64,000 nucleotides of DNA from Natranaerofaba carboxydovora (GTDB taxonomy: Bacteria > Bacillota > Natranaerobiia > Natranaerobiales > Natranaerofabaceae): contig NZ_CP054394.1 in assembly GCF_022539405.1 (NCBI RefSeq), positions 64,501-128,500 on the forward strand, written 5' to 3'. Under the pieces are notes generated by a model. That model did no database searches, was not told where the DNA came from, and saw only the letters and a program-made list of their open reading frames with translations. Of the stretch, positions 17,533-26,140 are shown piece after piece. How positions within the stretch are numbered: position 1 is the stretch's first letter; the number at the start of each line of letters is the position of its first letter. A program made the position numbers and the translations under genes.

Positions 17533-17769
17533 ATTGTTCCTCCTTATAAATTGAGATATTAATATTTATTTACTTATTGTAGAAATATGATAGCATTTAT
17601 TTAATAAATAAAGAGACGATCACAAAATCTTATTTTTGTTTAGTACTATAATTGGGTTGTAACTAAGTTAACAAAAATTTAATTTTTTACTATATAACTT
17701 AAATTTACAATTTTAGTTTAGTAATGTTACTTAAGTTCTTTGAAGAAGCTATAATATGATGTCTCACCA

Positions 17770-18342
17770 TACAACGTAAGGGGGAGAAGGGCGCAAGGAT
17801 ACTTGTTTGAAATACCTCCAGACTTGGCAAGTTATTTAATATCTGTAATTAGATAAAGAAAATTTATTAAATGAGAAAACAAAGCTAAAAAATGAAAAAA
17901 AGAAGAGTGAAGAGATATCTATAGAAGAATTAAGTAATCTTTTGAATAAAGTACTCGGAACACTGAAAAAGAACGGATAGTAAAGGGGCGAATAGGTCAA
18001 GGATTATTTAAAAACAAGTTACTGGCATTATAAGATAAATGTGTGATTTGTGGTTTATCCAAAATAGACTTATTGATTGGTAGTCATATTAAACCTTGGA
18101 GATATAGCAACGATGAAGAAAAATTGGATGAAGATAATGGGTTATTGATGTGTAATGTCCATGACGCCCCTTTTGATAAAGGTTATATTTCATTTGAAGA
18201 TTCAGGAAAGATTATAATTTCTTCAAAACTTAATAAAAAAGATTGTAATTTACTAGGAATAAATGAAAATATAATAATAAAATTACGGCCAGAACAAATC
18301 AAATATATTAAATGGCATCGTGAAAATATATTAAAGAGTTAA
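17770..18342 (+). pseudogene. HNH endonuclease, multiply broken
   Basis: Pieces in different frames line up as one gene: RAQGYLFEIPPDLASYLISV near 17790-17850, a charged linker to about 17980, TEKERIVKGRIGQGLFKNKL at about 17960-18020, an in-frame TAA at 18031, then CVICGLSKIDLLIGSHIKPW and LDEDNGLLMCNVHDAPFDKG. The last part is an HNH_2-type nuclease core. Several frameshifts and one nonsense codon make it inactive. The last intact frame starts at GTG 18043. It is a paralogue of the intact HNH gene next to it. Confidence 0.75.
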
Positions 18343-18392
18343 AATAGTGTAGGGGCGGAAGCTATTATGATCTAAATGAAAAGTTTTATTTT

Positions 18393-19397
18393 TTACACTT
18401 TTTCAAAACAATTAGATTTATGCCAATCCAAATACTTTTTACTCTCAGTTGGTAAATTGAAGAGCAAACTATCATTATCTTTTATGTTCATTAAATTTTT
18501 AGTTGTTTGATCTAAATTGTTCGAGACAATTATAGAGCCGTTGTCTTCAAAAGAAATAAATCCATTATCAAACAGAGCATCATGGGTCACACAAAGTAAT
18601 AACCCATTATTAATATCTAATTTTTCGTGGTTATTTGAATGTGACCAGGGTTTTATATGACTTGCAACTAATAGTCTTTCTTCATCCAGGCCACATAAGC
18701 AGCACTTTTTATATTTATTTAACAATTTTTTTCTAAATACACCTTGTTTCACCCTATTTTTAGTTATGGATTCAATCTCAGGATTGCTTATATATTCTAA
18801 CTTAGACTCTCTAACTTTTGACGTTTCTGTGTTTTCAGGCCAGGAATATATATGATTATCGTAATATAAAACTTCGAAATTGTTTTCAGTCAATAGCTTT
18901 TCTATAAAATCTTCGCTAGAAATATACGGTTCTAATTTCCATTCTCTAAACATATTATATCCCTTATGCCATATCCTTGAGTCAACGCCTTTTAAATTAG
19001 ATACTATTTCATTTTTTTTACTTAATTGAAAAGGAGGCGTAAGCTTTATAAATTTATCAAATATGACAATATTCTTATATTTTCTCTCGCCCCAAAATGC
19101 CATACTTAAATTTTCGTCAACAATTTTTTCGCAAACGTATCCAATTCCATCTATGGCTTGGTAACCATAAGTATCATTAATCCTGAATAATATTAAATCA
19201 TTGGCTTCAATATTTTCATATTGTCTTAAGTTATATTCTCCATCTTTAACTCCCCAGGCTCCTCTTTTTTTTGTTGTATTATTTAAAACCTTTTCTATAG
19301 CTATATCATCATGAGCTTTTCCGTTTACAACTGAATTATTATAGTTTTTTAAGGTTTCATTGTTTGTAACTGGGAAATAAAATACTTTGATAATAAT
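18393..19397 (-). CDS. HNH endonuclease with EVE/PUA-like N-domain
   Basis: The frame is open from 19412, and no ATG, GTG or TTG occurs before an internal ATG at 19103. AAAGGAGGG (19406-19398) sits just before ATT/ATT/ATC codons (19397-19389), so a non-AUG start giving about 334 aa is likely. Residues 1-150 read KVFYFPVTNNETLKNY, KKRGAWGVKDGEYNLRQYEN and DLILFRINDTYGYQAIDGIG, resembling EVE/PUA-like modified-base readers. The C-terminus is an HNH_2 core: CCLCGLDEERLLVASHIKPW, LDINNGLLLCVTHDALFDNG. This fits a type IV-like restriction nuclease. It lies 20 bp after the radical SAM gene. Confidence 0.78.
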   Translation of the reverse strand: MIIKVFYFPVTNNETLKNYNNSVVNGKAHDDIAIEKVLNNTTKKRGAWGVKDGEYNLRQYENIEANDLILFRINDTYGYQAIDGIGYVCEKIVDENLSMAFWGERKYKNIVIFDKFIKLTPPFQLSKKNEIVSNLKGVDSRIWHKGYNMFREWKLEPYISSEDFIEKLLTENNFEVLYYDNHIYSWPENTETSKVRESKLEYISNPEIESITKNRVKQGVFRKKLLNKYKKCCLCGLDEERLLVASHIKPWSHSNNHEKLDINNGLLLCVTHDALFDNGFISFEDNGSIIVSNNLDQTTKNLMNIKDNDSLLFNLPTESKKYLDWHKSNCFEKV

Positions 19398-19416
19398 CCC
19401 TCCTTTATGATATTAT

Positions 19417-20418
19417 CTACAGCTTTATTTTTGTCTTTCTATAGTTAGTTTTTGTATTGCTTTTTAAATCGTTTTCAATGAGACTATCATTTTCTAAGTA
19501 GTCTTTATTGTTATAAAAAAAATTTGTTTTTGAGTTTTTGTTTTTTCTTGGTGCATGTACTGGTTCTACGTAAAATTTCCCTTTGTTTTCTATATGTTCT
19601 TTCAAAATTTGTTTTAGTTTAATAGAGTTAAAGTCATTTTTGTCAAATTTAAACATCTTTTCAGCAGGTATATCTGGACATTTAATATTAAAGTGTTCAC
19701 TATGATAAAAACCAAGGACTGGATCAATATTGAAGTTTTTGTGTTTATTAGGTATTAACTTATTTAATCCTTCAATTTGGTAATAAAAGTTATTATAAGA
19801 ACCATTATTTTGTAAGGCGTAAAATTCATTTGTGTTCAGACCTTTTAAGGATAATAACATCTCGACTTTAATTTGCTTAAAACTATTTAGTAACAAAATA
19901 TCCTCTTCTTTTATTTCACGTTTTCCAATAGTAATTCCATTGGTAAATATCTTTACTTTAAACTTATCATCCGTTTTTAAAAATCTTAAGTTGTCCCTTG
20001 CTAGTTCATTATTTTCAATAATATATTTATCTAACTTATTTAAAAAATTTACTAAAAAATGAAAACGCTCTTTATTTAGTAATGGTTCTCCTCCAACTAT
20101 CTGTAACCCCTGTATTTTAAAGAGTTCTGGATCTTTTTTTGGGGGATTGATTTTTGTAATATATTCTAGATTAGCATGGAGACACTGGCTAAAATACTGT
20201 AAACATTGATCTTCGCTTAACAATTGATAACTATTATTATCATTTGACCAACAAAGTTTACAGTTTAAATTACATTTATCGAAATCTATTCTAAGTTCTC
20301 GCATACTTTTGTATAATTTATTAAATCCAAGTATACATTTTTCAGCGAATTTACAGTTAGTTTTTTTACAAAAATGGCCTGCTGAATTGAAATCATTAGG
20401 AAATTTTAACTCCTGCAT
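19417..20418 (-). CDS. Radical SAM protein
   Basis: 333 aa. The radical SAM cluster motif C-x3-C-x2-C is present as CNLNCKLCW (about residues 49-57), followed by IVGGEPLL (the GGE motif that binds SAM). Four more cysteines precede it (FCKKTNCKFAEKC), suggesting an extra metal site. The C-terminus is Asn/Lys-rich. I do not recognise the substrate class. The adjacent downstream HNH gene follows at 20 bp on the same strand, so they form an operon. The start ATG at 20418 has only a weak ribosome site. Confidence 0.85.
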   Translation of the reverse strand: MQELKFPNDFNSAGHFCKKTNCKFAEKCILGFNKLYKSMRELRIDFDKCNLNCKLCWSNDNNSYQLLSEDQCLQYFSQCLHANLEYITKINPPKKDPELFKIQGLQIVGGEPLLNKERFHFLVNFLNKLDKYIIENNELARDNLRFLKTDDKFKVKIFTNGITIGKREIKEEDILLLNSFKQIKVEMLLSLKGLNTNEFYALQNNGSYNNFYYQIEGLNKLIPNKHKNFNIDPVLGFYHSEHFNIKCPDIPAEKMFKFDKNDFNSIKLKQILKEHIENKGKFYVEPVHAPRKNKNSKTNFFYNNKDYLENDSLIENDLKSNTKTNYRKTKIKL

Positions 20419-20616
20419 TTAACCAACAACCCCTTTTATTAGCTATTTTTTTATTATAACTTACTGAGTAAAGGTAAAAAAGATAATTATATGATATAAA
20501 AAAACTCTTAGTTACAGATCAATTATGTAGTTTTGTATAGAGGATGGTATAAAAATATTTTGGACTTATAAGAAGCTTTGGATTGTAACACTTAATTAGA
20601 CAGTTTTTTTATTTTC

Positions 20617-20749
20617 TCACTAGGAGAGATTTTTGTCAGTTGTGAGGAGCTATAAATGATGAATTCCCCCAGTAGACGAAAGTTTCTCTTTATTGTGAAG
20701 AAATGGGGAGTAGCGTTTTATGTAACAAAAATTTTGCGAAATCTGGTGC
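20617..20749 (+). ncRNA. Conserved intergenic motif, copy A (candidate RNA)
   Basis: Shares ordered blocks with 22935-23083: TCACTAGGAGAGA, TTTGTCAGTT, CCCCAGTAGACGAAAGTT, GGGGAGTAGCGTTTTATGTA, CTGGTGC. CCCC and GGGG can pair as an inner stem, and TCAG with CTGG as an outer stem. No coding potential is apparent. It lies upstream of the immunity-protein genes. Function unknown. Confidence 0.5.
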
Positions 20750-20972
20750 GATTTAAGGAGGGGGTAAATGGTTCATACAATATTTCTTATTAAACTGTAT
20801 AACACAAAGGCAAAAATATATGTTTAATTAAATTTATTTTCAAACTCTTTACCTCCCCACCTTTAAACACCTGCCGATAAAATAGTCTATACAATAAAAA
20901 TATACCTCCTAATCGGAAGTATATTGAAAATTACCTAAAATATGATAAAATTTCCATTAAGGAGGGGGTGAC

Positions 20973-21278
20973 ATGAAACTTGTTATAATAACCTCAATCA
21001 TATTAACTATTCTAATGACAATTCCCACAATCTATTATGACGACATTTTTGAAAGTGATGCTGGATTTATAATGTCAACATTAACTGGGTTCATTGTTAT
21101 AACAGTAATAGTTACAATTTACCTTATTCCTACCCTAGTAGCAGAATATAGAAATCATAGAAATGTAAAAGCAATTTCAGTATTAAACCTCTTTCTAGGA
21201 TGGACTTTCATATTTTGGGTACTAGCTCTTGTTTGGGCTTTTCTAAATAACCAGGAAGAACCTGCTCAAGAAACCTAA
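20973..21278 (+). CDS. Superinfection-immunity-like membrane protein 1
   Basis: 101 aa with three hydrophobic segments. The C-terminal module reads IPTLVAEYRNHRNVKAISVL, then NLFLGWTFIFWVLALVWAFL. This is the LNLFLGWT...WVxALVWA signature of the Imm_superinfect family (T4 Imm-like), small inner-membrane proteins linked to blocking entry of further phage DNA. Good AAGGAGGGGG before the ATG. First of three tandem paralogues; the other two lack its extra N-terminal helix. Confidence 0.8.
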   Translation: MKLVIITSIILTILMTIPTIYYDDIFESDAGFIMSTLTGFIVITVIVTIYLIPTLVAEYRNHRNVKAISVLNLFLGWTFIFWVLALVWAFLNNQEEPAQET

Positions 21279-21303
21279 ACCATTTGCCTATGGAGGGGAT
21301 AAC

Positions 21304-21522
21304 ATGGAAACGATAATGTCTATTATAAGTGCATTAATTATTATAACAATTGCTGTTTTAATTTATTTTGCTCCTGCTTTTGTAGCAGAATATAGAAATC
21401 ATAAAAATGCTAGAGCAATTTCAGTATTAAATCTCTTTTTGGGATGGACATTTGTATTTTGGGTACTGGCTCTTGTTTGGGCTTTTCTCAGTAATCAGGA
21501 AGAATCAACTGAAGAAACCTAA
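21304..21522 (+). CDS. Superinfection-immunity-like membrane protein 2
   Basis: 72 aa, two transmembrane segments, ATG after TATGGAGGGGATAAC. FVAEYRNHKNARAISVLNLF and the following GWTFVFWVLALVWAFL are nearly identical to copy 1. It follows the first copy by 25 bp, in one operon. Confidence 0.8.
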   Translation: METIMSIISALIIITIAVLIYFAPAFVAEYRNHKNARAISVLNLFLGWTFVFWVLALVWAFLSNQEESTEET

Positions 21523-21550
21523 ACATTTACCTATGGAGGGGTGGTATACA

Positions 21551-21751
21551 TTGTTAGACATTATTACATCTGGATTATTTATAATATTCATTTATTTCCT
21601 TCCTACTATATTAGCAGTATCTAGAAAACACAAAAATGCTTATGCTATCTGGCTTTTAAATTTCTTCTTAGGATGGACTTTTATATTTTGGGTATTAGCT
21701 CTTGTTTGGGCTTCCCTCAATAGTCAAAAAGAATCAACAAAAGAAACTTAA
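21551..21751 (+). CDS. Superinfection-immunity-like membrane protein 3
   Basis: 66 aa from a TTG at 21551. The GGAGGGG that serves copy 2 recurs at the same spacing before this TTG, which argues against an ATG at 21532 that would put the ribosome site inside the gene. The body, AVSRKHKNAYAIWLLNFFLG followed by WTFIFWVLALVWASL, is the most diverged of the three. It ends in KESTKET like its neighbours. Confidence 0.75.
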   Translation: MLDIITSGLFIIFIYFLPTILAVSRKHKNAYAIWLLNFFLGWTFIFWVLALVWASLNSQKESTKET

Positions 21752-22378
21752 ATTATTCTCCTATCATCTTTTTTAAAATATCGCCTTATTCTATTTAAAA
21801 ATGTCATAAATTCTGCCCTGCTCGCCCAAGCGTCAGGTCTAAAATGAATAACAGAGTCTCCGTCCCTGGTAAAAACAGTAATAAGACCTAATAATTTTTA
21901 GAGATAACAGGTGAAGACCGAGAAACTGTACCTAAATGGATAAGAGCTATAACTTTTGTGACTTTGGATATAGCTTTTTGATTGCAGGTTGACTATTGAT
22001 GATTTGGTGAACCTGGCTATTGTTAGTGGCGGAGGAGAAAATATATATTTTAGTTTACTTGGGAACAACAGCTTGGCATATTTATTGGTTGTTTATACAT
22101 TGAAATGTATCTCCTATCTTTATTAAAGGATGGGAGATTTTTTATGTTTTTAGATCACCTATTAATTCATATCCTCTCACAATTAAAAGAGTTCATAAAA
22201 ATCTCTAAAAAAGCCTTTTAATAATCTATAAAGGTATAACCATAACCCTCCCTCCCCTCCGAAAATCCAATACAGCCAAATTACTAAAGCCTATTGATAC
22301 ACTCAAATTAATATATTAGAATATTTGTAGAAGTTGGCTAAAATCCAACCTTAAAATTATGCAACAAGGAGGGGTTAT
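21752..22378. other. Intergenic region with a minus-strand fragment
   Basis: On the minus strand, 21748-21897 stays open and reads FTRDGDSVIHFRPDAWASRA and then EFMTFLNRI. This resembles a gene 3' end (SLH-like F-R-P...RAEF pattern), but it has no start. A hairpin ATGTATCTCCTATC...GGATGGGAGAT lies near 22103-22138 and is followed by T-rich DNA. The rest shows nothing recognisable. Confidence 0.35.
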
Positions 22379-22762
22379 TTGGCAAATAAAGTTATTGCTT
22401 ATTTGATTACCGATGGGAAAGTGTCAAAGATTAGTTTAAACAATATGGGTAAAACAAAATACCCAGAAATGGCTGGTAAAAGTGCTTTGATTGTTTGCAT
22501 AACCTTTGAAAAGGAAGAGTCATTTCAGTTAAAAGATGTTGACATTATATCTACGATTTTTGACAATGAAGGAAGATGTGAAATTGACAAAAATCAAAAA
22601 GAAAGACTGAGGATGTTTGTTGAAGAAAATTTGCCTTTTTTTGAAGAGAAAAGTATGGGTGATGGAAATGTAAAGTATAACTATTTTAGTCCAAGACTAA
22701 ACACAAAACAGAAACAGATGCTAAAAGAAAGGATAGTAAAAGACTTTAATAAGACTTTTTAG
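22379..22762 (+). CDS. Unknown 127-aa element protein
   Basis: TTG start at 22379 with AAGGAGGGG nine bases upstream. A soluble, mixed alpha/beta composition without a recognised motif. The C-terminus is basic (KQKQMLKERIVKDFNKTF). Followed by a terminator. It lies between the immunity array and the XRE gene. No function proposed. Confidence 0.65.
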   Translation: MANKVIAYLITDGKVSKISLNNMGKTKYPEMAGKSALIVCITFEKEESFQLKDVDIISTIFDNEGRCEIDKNQKERLRMFVEENLPFFEEKSMGDGNVKYNYFSPRLNTKQKQMLKERIVKDFNKTF

Positions 22763-22812
22763 AGAAAGTTATCAGGATTGTATAAAGAGATCTTTGTTTA
22801 AACATTTTCTCC

Positions 22813-22850
22813 CGCCACCTTTAAGATTTAAGGTGTGCGGAAATTTTTTC
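22813..22850 (+). terminator. Intrinsic terminator
   Basis: Stem CCGCCACCTTTAA / TTAAGGTGTGCGG with a short loop, followed by AAATTTTTTC. About 50 bp after the 127-aa gene stop. Confidence 0.75.
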
Positions 22851-22901
22851 AACTTAGAGTTCCTATAATATGAATTATGAGAACTAAAAAGCTAACGTAG
22901 G

Positions 22902-22933
22902 ACTCCTTAAAAGAAAAGGAGTTTTTTTAATTT
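22902..22933 (+). terminator. Hairpin with T-run
   Basis: ACTCCTT / AAGGAGT-type stem followed by seven T. It lies directly before motif copy B and may end a short transcript or mark that motif's upstream border. Confidence 0.6.
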
Positions 22934-22934
22934 T

Positions 22935-23083
22935 TCACTAGGAGAGAAATTTGCCAGTTATAAAGGGGTTGTGACTGATAGTACCTTTTAGCCGCCCCCC
23001 AGTAGACGGAAGTTAACTTTTTAAATGCTAAAAAACGGGGAGTGGCATTTTATGTACACAGGAAAATTTCTGAGAACTGGTGC
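22935..23083 (+). ncRNA. Conserved intergenic motif, copy B (candidate RNA)
   Basis: Blocks as in copy A: TCACTAGGAGAGA, TTTGCCAGTT, CCCCAGTAGACGGAAGTT, GGGGAGTGGCATTTTATGTA, AACTGGTGC. Here CCAGTT and AACTGG pair perfectly (outer stem) and GCC-CCCC pairs with GGGG-GGC (inner stem). Lies about 60 bp before the XRE gene. Function unknown. Confidence 0.5.
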
Positions 23084-23145
23084 ACTTACATAGGGTGGGC
23101 GGGGCCTAATTGGCCTAGCTGAAGTATTTTCTAAGGAGGAGTAGG

Positions 23146-23469
23146 ATGAAAAAAAACATGGGAAAAAGGATTAGAATGGAAAGGGAAAGACTAAAAATGA
23201 ACAGAAAAAAATTTTCAGAGCATACAGGACTATCAGAATATTACATAGGTCAAATAGAAAGAGGAGAAAGAAAAATGAGTATAGACAGCCTGCTTAATAT
23301 ATCAAACTGTCTTCACCTTTCAGCAGATTATATTCTAAAGGGTAAAGAAAGAACAGAAGAGAAAAAACATGAAAACGAAATATACCAGCTGCTTAATAGA
23401 TGTGAAGATAAAGACTTAGAATTAATCAAAGATTTAGTAAAGCTTATTTTACCCTATCTAAAAAATTAA
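23146..23469 (+). CDS. XRE-family HTH regulator
   Basis: 107 aa. The HTH_3 domain spans residues 7-62 (RIRMERERLKMNRKKFSEHT, GLSEYYIGQIERGERKMSID). A helical charged tail probably mediates dimerisation. ATG after AAGGAGGAG. It is the only clear repressor-type regulator in the element and is likely to control excision, replication or cargo genes. A terminator hairpin follows. Confidence 0.88.
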   Translation: MKKNMGKRIRMERERLKMNRKKFSEHTGLSEYYIGQIERGERKMSIDSLLNISNCLHLSADYILKGKERTEEKKHENEIYQLLNRCEDKDLELIKDLVKLILPYLKN

Positions 23470-23471
23470 AT

Positions 23472-23506
23472 CCCCCCGCCCCCTCTTTTACGGATAAGGG
23501 GGGGCG
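23472..23506 (+). terminator. GC-rich hairpin after the XRE gene
   Basis: CGCCCCC pairs with GGGGGCG around CTTTTACGGATA. No strong T-run directly follows (AGAAAATTT), so termination is probable but not certain. Confidence 0.55.
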
Positions 23507-23835
23507 AGAAAATTTAAACTCATTACCCCTTAATTTTTAATATACAAACAAATAAAATAGCATCTTCTTTTTTAAAATTCTTTAGTATCTTCTATATTAT
23601 TATCTTACTTTAATTAACATCAATGTACGTTATTCCCTGCTTTAGGTTTGGGCAGGGATTTTTATATTGCTTTTAGTGAAGATAAACCCTGAGTTCATTA
23701 TACCTATTATTTAAATGAGATAAAAATCGGTGCGAAAAATTAATTATTTACTAAACAACTATAAGCCTGTTTCGTACATGAATTATAGGAAGCGATAAAG
23801 GATAAATAAAATTTCCCCTAAGGAGGTCTTAAGTC
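23507..23835. other. Leader region of the primase-helicase gene
   Basis: No gene is seen. It holds a weak hairpin TCCCTGC...GCAGGGA (about 23634-23659) followed by TTTTTATATT, which could act as a terminator or attenuator ahead of the primase. Confidence 0.4.
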
Positions 23836-25857
23836 ATGAAAAAATATGTAAAAGACTACTTGAATTCTGGTTATTCAATAATTCCAATAAATCCAAAGTC
23901 TAAAACTCCAATTATTGAATGGAAAGAATATCAAAACAAAAGACCATCTGAAGAGGAACTTATAAAATGGTGGAGAAAGTGGCCAAATGCTAATATAGGT
24001 ATTGTTACTGGCAAAATAAGCGGAATATTTGTACTTGATGTAGATGGAAAAGAAGGAGAAAAATCTTTAGACGGATATGAACTACCAGATACTGCAGTAG
24101 CAGAAACTGGTGGTGGAGGTAGACATTATTTCTTTGAACACCCAGGATTTATATGTAAAAACTTTACAGGCATATTACCCAATGTTGATATTAGAGGAGA
24201 TGGTGGCTATATTGTAGCACCCCCCAGCCTCCATGAAAGCGGTAATAAGTATAAATGGTTAAATAAATCTCAAATTAATAAAGCACCTGAGTGGTTATTA
24301 GAAAAACTAAACTCAGTTAGTAAAACTTACAGAAAAATAACTGCAGAAGATTTTGCTAAAGAAATCAAGGAAGGGGCAAGAAACAATGAGCTTACAAGTA
24401 TAGCTGGTTCCCTTTTAGGGCATGGTGTATCTTTGGAAGAAACTTTAACTATACTGAAGTCAATAAATCAAACAAATTGCTGCCCCCCACTTCCAGAAAA
24501 AGAAGTGGAGAAAATAGCTGAAAGCATAGCAAAAAGAGAATATGGAAATGATCATATGCCTGTAACAAAAAACAACTATAACTATGATGTTTCCAGGTTT
24601 TTTGATGGAAGTACGTTTATTCCTAAAAAAGTTGCTAATGAAATAACCACTAACTACAGTATTATTAAAGCATACGGCAAATTATACTATTATCAAGATG
24701 GAATATACAGAGAGGGCGGGGAAGAATTAATTAGAAGAAAAGTTAGAGAATTACTAGACGATAAAGCAAAAAATAACCGAGTCAATGAAGTGTTACAACA
24801 TATAAAAGACACCAGTAATCAAGTTAGTGATTTTCACCCCCACCCTGAATATATCAATGTAACAAATGGAAGACTTAACTGGCATAAAGACAATTTAGAA
24901 GAACACAATCCAGAAATATTTGAACTTATGCAGCTACCAGTTCAATACAATCCAGAAGCTGACTGTCCTAGATTTAAAGGATTTTTAAATGAAGTATTAG
25001 ATGACGAAGTTATTTCGCTAATACAAGAAATGTTTGGGCTAACCATCGCCCCAGATATTACTGAAAACGGCAGCAAAAAATTTCACAAGATGTTCATACT
25101 AACAGGCGAAGGAAGAAATGGTAAATCAGTCTTATTATCGACATTAGAAACATTACTGGGTAGAGATAACGTAAGCAATATATCACTACAGGAACTAGAA
25201 CACAATAGATTTAAAAAAGCGGACTTACTAGGTAAACTTGCAAATATATTTGGTGATATAGATAGTAAGTCACTAAACTCCACAAGTGCTATTAAAACAC
25301 TTACGGGAGGCGATACAATAGCAGGTGAAAGGAAAAATGAGCACCACTTCTACTTTAAGAATTATGCGGAGCTAATTTTCTCAGCCAATGAACTTCCAAA
25401 AGCCAATGATAAAAGCAAAGCTCTTTACAAGAGATTAATAATTGTACCATTTGAAAGAACATTTAGTGAAAACGAAGCAGATAAAAATCTTCTTAGTAAA
25501 CTTACTACAGATGAAGAACTAAGCGGAATACTAAACTGGGCTATAGAAGGCAGGAAAAGATTATTTCAAAAGGGCAGCTTTACTATTTCACACCAGGTGG
25601 AGGCTTTATTAGAAAAATATAAACAAAAAAACAATAACGCACTAGAATTCTTGAATAAATTCGTTGTAGAAGACACAGATGGAATAATAAGTAAAAGCGA
25701 TTTATACCAAAAATACCATACCTGGTGTGAAGAAAACAATATAATTCCAGAATCACAGCAAAGTTTTAATCAAACTATCAAAGAAAATTTCAATGCAAAA
25801 GAGTATAAACCTGGAAGTATTAGACTTTGGAGAGGGATAGCTATGAGTGAAATATAA
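23836..25857 (+). CDS. Prim-Pol / D5-type primase-helicase (P4 family)
   Basis: 673 aa, the replication protein of the element. Residues 1-165 form the bifunctional primase/polymerase domain (GYSIIPINPKSKTPI, VTGKISGIFVLDVDG, TGGGGRHYFF, RGDGGYIVAPPS). A PriCT-like segment follows (ITAEDFAKEIKEGARNNELT). The D5-N and SF3-type helicase regions have Walker A LTGEGRNGKS, Walker B-like LGKLANIFGDID and FSANELPKANDKSKALYKRL. The C-terminus is a DNA-binding tail. ATG after AAGGAGG. Such proteins start replication at an origin near their own gene, and repeats lie directly downstream. Confidence 0.93.
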   Translation: MKKYVKDYLNSGYSIIPINPKSKTPIIEWKEYQNKRPSEEELIKWWRKWPNANIGIVTGKISGIFVLDVDGKEGEKSLDGYELPDTAVAETGGGGRHYFFEHPGFICKNFTGILPNVDIRGDGGYIVAPPSLHESGNKYKWLNKSQINKAPEWLLEKLNSVSKTYRKITAEDFAKEIKEGARNNELTSIAGSLLGHGVSLEETLTILKSINQTNCCPPLPEKEVEKIAESIAKREYGNDHMPVTKNNYNYDVSRFFDGSTFIPKKVANEITTNYSIIKAYGKLYYYQDGIYREGGEELIRRKVRELLDDKAKNNRVNEVLQHIKDTSNQVSDFHPHPEYINVTNGRLNWHKDNLEEHNPEIFELMQLPVQYNPEADCPRFKGFLNEVLDDEVISLIQEMFGLTIAPDITENGSKKFHKMFILTGEGRNGKSVLLSTLETLLGRDNVSNISLQELEHNRFKKADLLGKLANIFGDIDSKSLNSTSAIKTLTGGDTIAGERKNEHHFYFKNYAELIFSANELPKANDKSKALYKRLIIVPFERTFSENEADKNLLSKLTTDEELSGILNWAIEGRKRLFQKGSFTISHQVEALLEKYKQKNNNALEFLNKFVVEDTDGIISKSDLYQKYHTWCEENNIIPESQQSFNQTIKENFNAKEYKPGSIRLWRGIAMSEI

Positions 25858-25861
25858 ATAC

Positions 25862-26092
25862 ACCAGGTTTTTACCAGGATTGCACCAAGTTTGTTACCAG
25901 GTTTTTGTAGTAGTTACCTATATGACTCTAGGAATACCAGGGTTTATAAAATCTTAAGTGAAAAAGTAAAAGTATAATAATATATATCATAAAAAGTTAT
26001 TATGATAAAACCCTGGTAAAGTTGGAGTTATGAAGGTGTTAAGTATAAAAAGTCTGGTACTAATCCTGGGCTAAACCTGGTATAACCCTGGG
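25862..26092. repeat. Candidate replication origin (iteron array)
   Basis: Four ACCAGG hexamers (25862, 25873, 25896, 25936) precede a roughly 70-bp A+T-rich core (about 25942-26010). At least four CCTGG(T/G) units in the opposite orientation follow (from 26012, 26065, 26076, 26087), plus TCTGGT near 26053. Inverted iteron sets around an AT-rich stretch right after an initiator gene match origin architecture. Confidence 0.65.
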
Positions 26093-26101
26093 AATAAACC
26101 T

Positions 26102-26140
26102 CCCCCCTCCACTCGAAAGTGGGCGGGGGCGGGTTTTATT
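26102..26140 (+). terminator. GC-rich terminator
   Basis: CCCCCCTCCACT / AGTGGGCGGGGG stem with a CGAA loop, then GCGGGTTTTATTT. Ends transcription coming from the primase and origin region. Confidence 0.75.

Noticed and set aside
25862-26092. CRISPR array
   Set aside because: The repeats are short hexamers in two orientations with irregular spacing; no direct repeats of 23-40 bp with regular spacers are present anywhere in the window.
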